Origin: an uncultured Clostridium sp.
GTDB taxonomy: Bacteria; Bacillota; Clostridia; TANB77; CAG-508
Assembly (NCBI GenBank): GCA_947426875.1
Contig: CANEFU010000059.1
Location: 1 to 7,157, forward strand
Reading direction: 5' to 3'
DNA: 7,157 nucleotides
Shown here: positions 1 to 5,850 of the stretch, one piece after another
Numbering within the stretch: the first letter of the stretch is position 1
Layout of the letters: every line of letters starts with the position of its first letter
Translations under genes and position numbers: made by a program
The notes under the pieces: generated by a model
Databases searched by the model: none
Seen by the model: the letters and a program-made list of their open reading frames with translations, nothing else
What the model was told of the DNA's origin: nothing

Positions 1-770
1 TGAAACAATTACTAGAAGCAGGTGTTCACTTTGGACATCAAACAAGAAGATGGGACCCAAAAATGGCAGAATATATATTCCAAGCTAGAAATGGAATCCA
101 CATCATCGATTTACAAAAAACATCAAAAAAATTAGATGAAGCATATAGCTTTATCAAAGAACAAGCAGAAGAAGGAAAAACAATTTTATTTGTAGGAACC
201 AAAAAACAAGCACAAGAATGTGTAAAGGAAGCTGCATTAAAATGTGGAATGTTCTATGTTGACCAAAGATGGTTAGGAGGAATGTTAACTAACTTTGGAA
301 CAATCCGTACAAGAGTACAAAGATTAAAAGATTTAGAAACAATGCAAGAAGATGGTACATTTGATGTATTACCTAAAAAAGAAGTAATTTTACTTAAAAA
401 AGAAATGGAAAAATTAGAAAAAAACCTTGGTGGAATCAAAGAAATGGATAAATTACCAGGAGTTATCTTCTTAGTAGACCCTAAAAAAGAGAGAATTGCT
501 ATATTAGAAGCTAAAAAATTAGGAATTCCAGTAGTAGGATTAGTAGATACAAACTGCAATCCAGAAGAATTAGATTATCCAATACCAGGAAATGACGATG
601 CTATTAGAGCTGTAAAATTAATTGCTGATGTTATGGCAAATGCCGTTATTGAAGGTAAACAAGGTGAAAGTTTTGAACCTGAAATGCAAGAAGAACAAGT
701 TGCTGAAACAGAAGAACCTACTAGCATTGAAGAAGTAGTAGAGGCAGCAGAGGAAGCAACAGAAGAATAA
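1..770 (+). CDS. rpsB: 30S ribosomal protein S2 (5' end outside window)
   Basis: S2 is a small-subunit ribosomal protein on the solvent side of the 30S head-body junction, needed for S1 docking and translation initiation. The reading frame is already open at base 3 (codons for KQLLEAGVHFGHQTRRW). Bases 1-2 fit the end of the family's internal Met codon, so about five or six N-terminal residues lie outside the window. The in-frame ATG at 63 is internal, because conserved S2 sequence precedes it. Family hallmarks follow: RNGIHIIDLQKT, ILFVGTKKQAQ, QRWLGGMLTNF, FDVLPKKEV, LGGIKEMDKLPG, VGLVDTNCNPEELDYPIPGNDDAIRAVKL. 255 residues are visible. The last 35 or so form a Glu-rich, probably disordered tail after the globular fold, a variable part of S2. 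It is the first visible gene of the operon, with tsf 130 bases downstream as in most bacteria. Confidence 0.97.
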   Translation, partial: KQLLEAGVHFGHQTRRWDPKMAEYIFQARNGIHIIDLQKTSKKLDEAYSFIKEQAEEGKTILFVGTKKQAQECVKEAALKCGMFYVDQRWLGGMLTNFGTIRTRVQRLKDLETMQEDGTFDVLPKKEVILLKKEMEKLEKNLGGIKEMDKLPGVIFLVDPKKERIAILEAKKLGIPVVGLVDTNCNPEELDYPIPGNDDAIRAVKLIADVMANAVIEGKQGESFEPEMQEEQVAETEEPTSIEEVVEAAEEATEE

Positions 771-785
771 AAAATAAATAACAGA

Positions 786-857
786 TAAGGGACATTGCTT
801 CAGGGGGGATATCCATTAAGTCAAAATTAGACTTTTGGGTAAATAAGTGTCCCCTTA
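786..857 (+). promoter_or_regulatory. Imperfect inverted repeat / structured leader between rpsB and tsf
   Basis: The gap folds into a plausible three-part RNA hairpin. The outer stem pairs 786-796 (TAAGGGACATT) with 846-857 (AAGTGTCCCCTTA region), 11 pairs with C851 bulged and one G-U. A middle stem pairs 810-815 with 836-841. An apical stem pairs AAGTC 818-822 with GACTT 830-834 around a 7-nt loop. A six-G run at 803-808 sits unpaired on the 5' side and could instead pair with the CCCC at 851-854. AGTGTC at 864-869 repeats the right arm and could compete for GACATT 791-796. It ends 30 bases before the tsf ribosome site and lacks a T run, so it is not a classical terminator. It may be a degenerate copy of the GGGGAC palindromes seen later in the operon, or a cis-acting leader that tunes EF-Ts relative to S2. 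The structure is seen; the role is inferred. Confidence 0.5.
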
Positions 858-900
858 CTAAGGAGTGTCTTTTGTCTTAAATAAAAGGGAGGAATAAAAA

Positions 901-1779
901 ATGGTTACAGCAAGCTTAGTAAAAGAATTAAGAGAAAAAACAGGAGCAGGTATGATGGACTGCAAGAAAGTTTTGACAGAAACAGATGGCGACATGGAAA
1001 AAGCAATTGAATTATTACGTGAAAGAGGAATTGCAAAAGCAGCTAAAAAATCTGGAAGAATAGCAGCAGAAGGATTAGTAGAAGCTTATATTTCAGAAGA
1101 TGGAAAAACAGGAGCAATTGTAGAAGTAAACTCTGAAACAGATTTCGTAGGTAAAAACGAAGAATTTAAAAATTTTGTTATGAGCGTAGCAAAGCAAATT
1201 GTAGAAAAAAATCCAGCTGATGTAGAAGCTTTATTAGCACAAGAATCAATTGAAGTAGCAGGTAAAACAGTACAAGAAGTATTAGTAGAAAAAATTGCTA
1301 CTATTGGTGAGAATATGAATATTAGAAGATTTGCAAGATTTGAAGCAGACGGACTAGTAGAAAAATATATCCACGGAGATGGAAAAATTGCAGTATTAGT
1401 CAACATGAAAAAAGGAAACAGCGAAGTAGCAAAAGATATCTGTATGCAAATTGCAGCAGCAAGACCTGAGTATGTAAGAAAAGAAGAAGTACCAGAAGAA
1501 AGAGTAAGCAAAGAAATGGAAATCCTAAAAGCACAAACTATGAATGAAGGAAAACCAGAAGCTATTGCTGAAAAAATTGTACAAGGAAGAATTGGCAAAT
1601 TCTATGAAGAAATCTGCTTAGTAGACCAAGCATTTGTAAAAGACCCAAGCAAAAAAGTAAATCAATTATTAAGTGAAAAAGATGCAGAAGTAGTAGCATT
1701 TGCAAGATTTGAAAAAGGCGAAGGAATCGAGAAAAAAGAAGAAAACTTTGCTGAAGAAGTTATGAATCAATTAAAATAA
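901..1779 (+). CDS. tsf: Translation elongation factor Ts
   Basis: EF-Ts is the cytoplasmic nucleotide exchange factor that releases GDP from EF-Tu so that EF-Tu can reload with GTP and aminoacyl-tRNA. The 292-residue product matches the usual length. Residues 1-50 form the UBA-like N-terminal domain (VKELREKTGAGMMDCKKVL), which contacts the EF-Tu G domain. The diagnostic TDFV motif is at 80-83 (ETDFVGKNEEF); its Asp and Phe disrupt the Mg site of EF-Tu. The core continues with IGENMNIRRFARFE (135-148), and the dimerisation-module region contains QAFVKDPSKKV (243-253). A GGGAGG Shine-Dalgarno site at 887-892 lies 8 bases before the ATG. The gene follows rpsB with a structured gap and is closed by a strong hairpin terminator beginning 7 bases after the stop. 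Confidence 0.97.
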   Translation: MVTASLVKELREKTGAGMMDCKKVLTETDGDMEKAIELLRERGIAKAAKKSGRIAAEGLVEAYISEDGKTGAIVEVNSETDFVGKNEEFKNFVMSVAKQIVEKNPADVEALLAQESIEVAGKTVQEVLVEKIATIGENMNIRRFARFEADGLVEKYIHGDGKIAVLVNMKKGNSEVAKDICMQIAAARPEYVRKEEVPEERVSKEMEILKAQTMNEGKPEAIAEKIVQGRIGKFYEEICLVDQAFVKDPSKKVNQLLSEKDAEVVAFARFEKGEGIEKKEENFAEEVMNQLK

Positions 1780-1786
1780 GAAATAC

Positions 1787-1825
1787 AAAATAAGGATTTA
1801 GGGACGGCCCCTGAATCCTTATTTT
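1787..1825 (+). terminator. Intrinsic terminator after tsf
   Basis: AAAATAAGGATT (1787-1798) pairs perfectly with AATCCTTATTTT (1814-1825). The stem continues inward through a T-G wobble (1799/1813), A-T (1800/1812) and GGG/CCC (1801-1803/1809-1811) around a 5-nt loop, 17 pairs in total. The T run lies at the end of the right arm and mirrors an A run on the left, so it could terminate from both directions. It would cap rpsB-tsf transcription or allow partial readthrough into pyrH. The apex (GGGACGGCCCC) resembles the GGGGACGG core of the neighbouring inverted repeat. Confidence 0.75.
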
Positions 1826-1832
1826 AAAATGA

Positions 1833-1951
1833 TTTTGAGGATGATTTCGGGGACGGAGGAAAAAATCATGGTTTGGATTTATTTTGATATCAAAGCACTC
1901 ACAATTATAAAACCATGATTTTTTCCTCCGTCCCCGAAATCATCCTTAAAA
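1833..1951. repeat. Long inverted repeat (MITE/REP-like) with perfect 36-bp arms, between tsf and pyrH
   Basis: Bases 1839-1874 are the exact reverse complement of 1910-1945. Pairing extends outward by five more base pairs and one G-T to 1833 and 1951, giving about 42-nt arms. The arms carry GGGGACGGAGG (1849-1859) and CCTCCGTCCCC (1925-1935). The 35-nt centre includes the 12-base palindrome TTTGATATCAAA at 1883-1894. No transposase is encoded and no clear target-site duplication is visible. Perfect arms imply a recent copy or active maintenance. Transcribed RNA would form a very stable rod between the tsf terminator and pyrH. It is most likely a small non-autonomous palindromic element of the same family as the repeat before rseP. 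Family membership rests on the shared GGGGACG core only. Confidence 0.85.
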
Positions 1952-1993
1952 AATTAAGAAAAAATTAAAAAAATACTGTATTTTTTTTTAATC

Positions 1994-2004
1994 TATGATA
2001 AAAT
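1994..2004 (+). promoter_or_regulatory. Candidate pyrH promoter -10 region
   Basis: After the tsf terminator a new promoter would be expected. TATGAT (1994-1999) and overlapping TAAAAT (1999-2004) each match the sigma-A -10 consensus at five of six bases, and long A and T tracts lie upstream (1948-1989). No convincing TTGACA-like -35 is found at 16-18 bases, so support is weak. The site lies 39-49 bases before the chosen TTG start, which is compatible with a short leader. Confidence 0.3.
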
Positions 2005-2026
2005 ATGCTTGGCAAAAATATATTTT

Positions 2027-2034
2027 AAGGAGAG
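2027..2034 (+). promoter_or_regulatory. Shine-Dalgarno site fixing the pyrH TTG start
   Basis: AAGGAGAG lies about 10 bases before the TTG at 2043. The in-frame ATG at 1995 has no such site and overlaps the candidate -10 region, so translation most likely begins at the TTG. Confidence 0.8.
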
Positions 2035-2042
2035 TGGAAAAT

Positions 2043-2750
2043 TTGCACGAAACAAAATATAAACGAGTACTATTAAAATTAAGCGGAGAAGCTTTAGCAG
2101 GAGAACAAAAGACAGGAATAGATGTACAAACAGTTGGGAAAATGTGTGACAAAATAAAAGAAATAGTAGAAATGGGTGTAGAAGTTGCTATTGTAGTAGG
2201 AGGAGGAAATTTCTGGAGAGGAAGAAATGGACATCAAATGGAAAAAACAACAGCAGATTATATGGGAATCCTTGCAACCACAATGAATGGATTAGCTTTA
2301 CAAGATGCATTAGAAGAAAGAGGAATCTATTCAAGAGTGCAAACAGCAATTGAAATGAAGGAAATAGCAGAACCTTTCATTTTAAGAAAAGCAGAGAAAC
2401 ATTTACAAAAAGGAAGAGTTGTAATATTTGCAGGAGGAACAGGACATCCATACTTTACAACGGATACAGCAGCTGTATTAAGAGCGATTGAAATCAAAGC
2501 CGATATTATCTTATTAGGAAAATCAATAGATGCAGTCTATTCAGCTGACCCTAAATTAGATGCAACAGCTAAAAAATATGAAGAAATTTCTTATTTAGAA
2601 GTACTTGAAAAAGATTTAAAAGTAATGGACTCAACAGCAACTGCAATGTGTAGGGATAATAATATGCCATTATTGGTATTTGGAATTGCAGAACCAGAAA
2701 ATATTGTTAGAGCTGTGAAGGGCGAAAAGATTGGAACAATTGTGTCTTAA
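2043..2750 (+). CDS. pyrH: UMP kinase (uridylate kinase)
   Basis: PyrH is the bacterial hexameric UMP kinase of the amino-acid kinase fold. It converts UMP and ATP to UDP in the cytoplasm and is typically activated by GTP and inhibited by UTP. From the TTG start the protein has 235 residues, close to the usual 235-245, and begins MHETKYKRVLLKLSGEAL, the normal family N-terminus. Motifs in order are KLSGEAL (12-18), GGGNFWRGR (53-61), DYMGILAT (72-79), GGTGHPYFTTDT (131-142, UMP/ATP site; many homologues have N where this has H), the nucleotide-binding segment ending DAVYSADP (163-170) and KVMDSTA (193-199). A longer reading from ATG 1995 would add 16 residues unlike the family and lacks a ribosome site. 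It sits between tsf and frr as in most bacteria. Confidence 0.96.
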   Translation: MHETKYKRVLLKLSGEALAGEQKTGIDVQTVGKMCDKIKEIVEMGVEVAIVVGGGNFWRGRNGHQMEKTTADYMGILATTMNGLALQDALEERGIYSRVQTAIEMKEIAEPFILRKAEKHLQKGRVVIFAGGTGHPYFTTDTAAVLRAIEIKADIILLGKSIDAVYSADPKLDATAKKYEEISYLEVLEKDLKVMDSTATAMCRDNNMPLLVFGIAEPENIVRAVKGEKIGTIVS

Positions 2751-2786
2751 ATAAATTGAATAATAAAGAAAAAGGAGAGAAAAATT

Positions 2787-3335
2787 ATGGATTATACAAG
2801 CATAAAAGAAAAAATGGAAAAATCAATCAGTGTTTATAGTGAGAAATTAGCGGAAGTAAGAGCAGGTCGTGCGAATCCTGCTATTCTAAACAAAGTAAAA
2901 ATAGATTATTATGGAACACCAACACCAATTAATCAAGTAGCAGGTGTGTCAGTTCCAGAAGCAAGACTAATCGTTATTCAACCATGGGATGTTAGCATTT
3001 TAAAAGAAATAGAAAAAGCTATTTTAGCATCTGATATTGGAATTAATCCAAATAATGATGGAAAAGTCATAAGACTAGCATTTCCAGAATTAAATGAAGA
3101 GAGAAGAAAAGAAATCGTAAAAGACGTTCGTAAGATGGCAGAAGAAGCAAAAGTAGCAATTCGTTCTATTAGAAGAGAAGGAATTGATATGGCAAAGGCA
3201 TCTCAAAAGAATAATGAAATGACAGAGGACGAATTAAAACAAGCAGAAAATGAGATTCAAAAAATTACAGATAAAAACATAGAAGAAATTGATAAAATAT
3301 TAGAAGCAAAAGAAAAAGAAGTTATGTCAGTATAG
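2787..3335 (+). CDS. frr: Ribosome recycling factor
   Basis: RRF works with EF-G to split post-termination ribosomes into subunits. The 182-residue protein is close to the usual 185. Domain I helices are formed by residues 1-30 and about 105-182, with charged helical C-terminal sequence. Domain II spans about 31-104 and contains IDYYGTPTPINQVAGVSVPEAR (39-60) and IQPWD (64-68). RAGRANP (25-31) and IRSIRREG (125-132) are the conserved Arg-rich segments; the latter holds the arginine important for ribosome binding. AAAGGAGAG at 2771-2779 serves the ATG. The gene is 36 bases after pyrH and very probably co-transcribed with it. It ends with TAG; the other visible stops are TAA. Confidence 0.97.
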   Translation: MDYTSIKEKMEKSISVYSEKLAEVRAGRANPAILNKVKIDYYGTPTPINQVAGVSVPEARLIVIQPWDVSILKEIEKAILASDIGINPNNDGKVIRLAFPELNEERRKEIVKDVRKMAEEAKVAIRSIRREGIDMAKASQKNNEMTEDELKQAENEIQKITDKNIEEIDKILEAKEKEVMSV

Positions 3336-3347
3336 TTAATATCTGTG

Positions 3348-3367
3348 CTCTTTCAAGCTGAAATGAG
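3348..3367 (+). other. Small hairpin in the frr-ispA gap
   Basis: CTCTTTCA (3348-3355) can pair with TGAAA plus GAG (3359-3367), with one bulged base and a 3-nt loop. There is no T run after it, so it is not a standard terminator. It may be chance in AT-rich sequence. The rest of this 66-base gap holds only the AAAGGA ribosome site (3389-3394) for ispA. Confidence 0.25.
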
Positions 3368-3401
3368 AAAATCATAACGAGCTAAGAGAAAGGAAAAATC
3401 A

Positions 3402-4289
3402 ATGAATTTTAAAGAAGAATTAAAGCAATACCAAGTGAGAATAAATCAGGAATTAGAAAAATATGTAAGAAAACAAAAATGCCCAGAAGAAATATTAAAC
3501 GAAGCAATGGAATATAGCTTGATGGCAGGAGGGAAACGCCTAAGACCAATATTAACGGTAGTGAGCTATCAGCTATTTAAAAATGATATTGAAAAATGTA
3601 TGCCATATGCTGTGGCAATTGAAATGGTACATAATTTTTCATTAATTCATGACGATTTACCAGGAATTGATAATGACGACTTTAGGCATGGAAAACCAAC
3701 TAATCATAAACAATATAATGAAGCAACTGCAATATTAGCAGGAGATGGATTATTAAATTCTGCCTATATGGTAATTAGCCAGGATTTGAAAGATGCTAAA
3801 ACAGAGGAATTACCAAGAAAAATACAAATACTAGGAGAATTTTCAGAAGCAGTAGATAGAATGCTAGCAGGAGAGTATATCGATACAGAACTAGAAGGAC
3901 ACCAAATAGGAGAAGAAGAATTAAGATATATCCACGAAAATAAAACAGGAGCATTATTAAAATTGAGTGTAAGAATGGGAGCAATTCTTGCTAAGTGTAC
4001 AGAAAAGGAATTGCAAACATTGTCTAATTATGCAGACAAAATAGGATTAGCTTTTCAAATTAAGGATGACATCTTATCAGAAGAGGGAAATGAAGAAATT
4101 TTAGGAAAGCCAGTAGGAAATGATAAAGAATTAGAAAAATGTACTTATGTTTCTCAATATGGTTTGCAAGGAGCCAAAGAAATTTTGGATAAAGTAACCA
4201 AGGAAGCAATCAAAGAATTAGAAAGTTTTGGAGAAAAAGCAGAATTTCTAAAAGAATTAGCCTTATATATACAAAATAGAAATAAATAA
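3402..4289 (+). CDS. ispA: Short-chain trans-polyprenyl diphosphate synthase (farnesyl diphosphate synthase type)
   Basis: Condenses isopentenyl diphosphate with allylic primers, most likely to farnesyl diphosphate, in the cytoplasm. 295 residues is typical. Seen in order: GGKRLRP (43-49, substrate-binding), first Asp-rich motif DDLPGIDNDD (84-93), in which D84, D85 and D90 form the long DDxxxxD version with the two-residue insertion typical of bacterial FPP synthases, then RHGKPTNH (95-102), KTGALL (181-186), and the second Asp-rich region FQIKDDILSEEG (218-229) followed by GKPVGND. The second motif is DDILS, so the last Asp of DDxxD is Ser226. The product length (C15 or C20) cannot be fixed by eye. 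F79 and S80 occupy the chain-length positions before the first motif. It sits directly before uppS, whose substrate it would make; this is not its usual Bacillus location, which is beside xseB and dxs. Confidence 0.9.
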   Translation: MNFKEELKQYQVRINQELEKYVRKQKCPEEILNEAMEYSLMAGGKRLRPILTVVSYQLFKNDIEKCMPYAVAIEMVHNFSLIHDDLPGIDNDDFRHGKPTNHKQYNEATAILAGDGLLNSAYMVISQDLKDAKTEELPRKIQILGEFSEAVDRMLAGEYIDTELEGHQIGEEELRYIHENKTGALLKLSVRMGAILAKCTEKELQTLSNYADKIGLAFQIKDDILSEEGNEEILGKPVGNDKELEKCTYVSQYGLQGAKEILDKVTKEAIKELESFGEKAEFLKELALYIQNRNK

Positions 4290-4306
4290 ATTTGACAGAT
4301 GAATGC

Positions 4307-4315
4307 AAGGGGAGG
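4307..4315 (+). promoter_or_regulatory. Shine-Dalgarno site fixing the uppS start at 4321
   Basis: AAGGGGAGG lies 5 bases before ATG 4321. The in-frame ATG at 4303 would place this site inside the coding region and has no site of its own, so the shorter start is preferred. Confidence 0.8.
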
Positions 4316-4320
4316 ATGGT

Positions 4321-5034
4321 ATGAAATTTAAGAAGGAAGCTATGCCAAAGCATATCGGTATCATTATGGATGGAAACAGAAGATGGGCAAAGGATAAGGG
4401 GAAACCAGTAAGCTATGGACATAAAGAAGGAGCGAAAACATTAGAAAAAATTGTAAGATATGCTAATAAAATTGGCTTAGAATATATAACGGTATATGCC
4501 TTTTCAACAGAAAACTGGAAGAGAGCAGAAGAGGAAGTAAAAGCATTAATGATGTTACTTCAAAATTATTTAGATGATTATGCTAAAAGAGCAGACACAG
4601 AAAATATTAAAGTCAAAATATTAGGTGATATATCAGCTTTATCCATTGGGATGCAAAAGAGCATTCAGAATTGTATGGAAAGAACCAAAGACAATACAGG
4701 AGTTACCTTTAATATTGCTTTAAACTATGGAGGAAGAGACGAATTAATAAAAGCAACTAAAAAAATTGCAAACCAAGTAAAAAACAATGAAATACAAATA
4801 GAAGATATAACAGAAGAAGTAATAGCAAACAATTTATATACAAAAGGAGAGCCAGACCCAGACCTAATTATTAGAACAAGCGGAGAGCAAAGATTAAGTG
4901 GTTTTCTAACTTGGCAATCGGTATATTCAGAAATTTTAGTAATAGACAAGAATTGGCCAGACTTTGAAGAAAAAGACTTAGATAATGCTATTATAGAATA
5001 TCAAAAAAGAACAAGAAAATTTGGAGCAAATTAA
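4321..5034 (+). CDS. uppS: Isoprenyl transferase (undecaprenyl diphosphate synthase, cis type)
   Basis: Adds isopentenyl units in cis to farnesyl diphosphate to make the C55 carrier used for peptidoglycan and wall polymers. It is a soluble or membrane-peripheral enzyme. 237 residues from ATG 4321 fits the family. Motifs: HIGIIMDGNRRWAK (11-24, with catalytic D17), GHKEG (33-37), VYAFSTENWKR (58-68), LNYGGRDEL (134-142), DPDLIIRTSGEQRLSGF (179-195), WQSVYSE (198-204, Glu204 as Mg ligand) and WPDF (212-215). GNRRWA replaces the GNGRWA of E. coli, a substitution found in many Gram-positive members. The gene follows ispA by 31 bases. CdsA begins 12 bases after its stop, so ispA, uppS and cdsA look translationally close. 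A short-chain cis-prenyl product is possible, but context favours C55. Confidence 0.94.
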   Translation: MKFKKEAMPKHIGIIMDGNRRWAKDKGKPVSYGHKEGAKTLEKIVRYANKIGLEYITVYAFSTENWKRAEEEVKALMMLLQNYLDDYAKRADTENIKVKILGDISALSIGMQKSIQNCMERTKDNTGVTFNIALNYGGRDELIKATKKIANQVKNNEIQIEDITEEVIANNLYTKGEPDPDLIIRTSGEQRLSGFLTWQSVYSEILVIDKNWPDFEEKDLDNAIIEYQKRTRKFGAN

Positions 5035-5046
5035 GAGGAGAAAAAT

Positions 5047-5850
5047 ATGGATATAAAAAGACTCACATCAAGTTTATTAGGATTTCCACTAGTATTAATA
5101 ATATTCTTACTAGGGAATAAAATAGTAGTAGATATAGCATTAGCTATCATAGCATTACTTGCTATGGATGAATATTTCAATGCCGTAAAAAAAGTAGCAA
5201 AACCAGTAAAATGGGTAGGATACATGAGTTGTTTAAGCATAGCCTTTATTCATATTGTACCACAAGAGTATCTGAATATGGTAGTAACACTTTCTGTACC
5301 AACCATTTTAATTATTTTATTTGCACAAGTAATTGGAACCGATATGAAAACAAATTTTAAAGATATAGCTTATACGTTTATTGGAATATTCTATGTTGTA
5401 TTTTTTCTTATGTTCGTAGCATTTATTAATGGAATGCCAAATGGAAAAATATTAATATGGTATGCGATACTTGCCGCATGGGGAACAGATATATTTGCTT
5501 ATATCGTAGGAAAATATCTTGGAAAACACAAATTTAGTCAAGTAAGTCCTAAAAAAACAATAGAAGGATGTATAGGAGGAGTAATAGGAGCCATCCTATT
5601 AATGTTGGCCTATACTTATGTTGCAAATGAATATTGGGGAATGGGATATTCTTATTTTTATATCGCAGGAATTGGAATGATATTAAGTTTAGTAGGGCAA
5701 ATAGGGGATTTTGCAGCCTCTAGTATAAAAAGATATGTAGATATCAAAGATTACAGTAATTTAATACCAGGGCATGGAGGTATGTTAGACAGAATAGATA
5801 GTCTAATATTCTTATCACCATTTGCGTATGCATTATTTACGTTATTGTAA
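5047..5850 (+). CDS. cdsA: Phosphatidate cytidylyltransferase (CDP-diacylglycerol synthase)
   Basis: Integral membrane enzyme that converts phosphatidic acid and CTP to CDP-diacylglycerol, the branch point for phosphatidylglycerol and related lipids. 267 residues with about eight hydrophobic membrane segments (roughly 10-23, 27-42, 56-71, 77-96, 108-128, 136-157, 175-193, 202-217), plus a hydrophobic C-terminus. The full family signature is present at 225-251: SSIKR, then KD (234-235), then PGHGGMLDRID (241-251), with the Asp and His-Gly-Gly metal and substrate residues intact. Upstream conserved parts are TDIFAYIVGK (147-156) and SPKKTIEG (167-174). GAGGAG at 5035-5040 starts immediately after the uppS stop and is 6 bases from the ATG. 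The stop codon abuts a large inverted repeat. Confidence 0.96.
   Translation: MDIKRLTSSLLGFPLVLIIFLLGNKIVVDIALAIIALLAMDEYFNAVKKVAKPVKWVGYMSCLSIAFIHIVPQEYLNMVVTLSVPTILIILFAQVIGTDMKTNFKDIAYTFIGIFYVVFFLMFVAFINGMPNGKILIWYAILAAWGTDIFAYIVGKYLGKHKFSQVSPKKTIEGCIGGVIGAILLMLAYTYVANEYWGMGYSYFYIAGIGMILSLVGQIGDFAASSIKRYVDIKDYSNLIPGHGGMLDRIDSLIFLSPFAYALFTLL

Noticed and set aside
63..65. ATG as the start of rpsB
   Set aside because: Conserved S2 N-terminal sequence (LLEAGVHFGHQTRRW) precedes it in frame from base 3.
254..559. 101-codon open frame on the minus strand
   Set aside because: Antisense shadow of rpsB without a ribosome site or family similarity.
1086..1598. 170-codon open frame on the minus strand
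   Set aside because: Lies wholly inside tsf antisense, with composition expected from the complement of an A-rich gene and no recognisable motif.
1967..1987. A/T palindrome (AAAAAAATAC-T-GTATTTTTTT) as a second terminator before pyrH
   Set aside because: No GC pairs in the stem; it would be very unstable as RNA and is more likely an AT tract upstream of a promoter.
4080..4100. IspA considered inactive or a pseudogene because of the DDILS motif
   Set aside because: The frame is intact, length is normal and all other motifs are present, so only a residue variant is supported.
4292..4297. Perfect TTGACA -35 hexamer before uppS
   Set aside because: No -10-like hexamer at 16-18 bases (GATGGT at 17); the only TATGAA is 22 bases away and overlaps the start codon.
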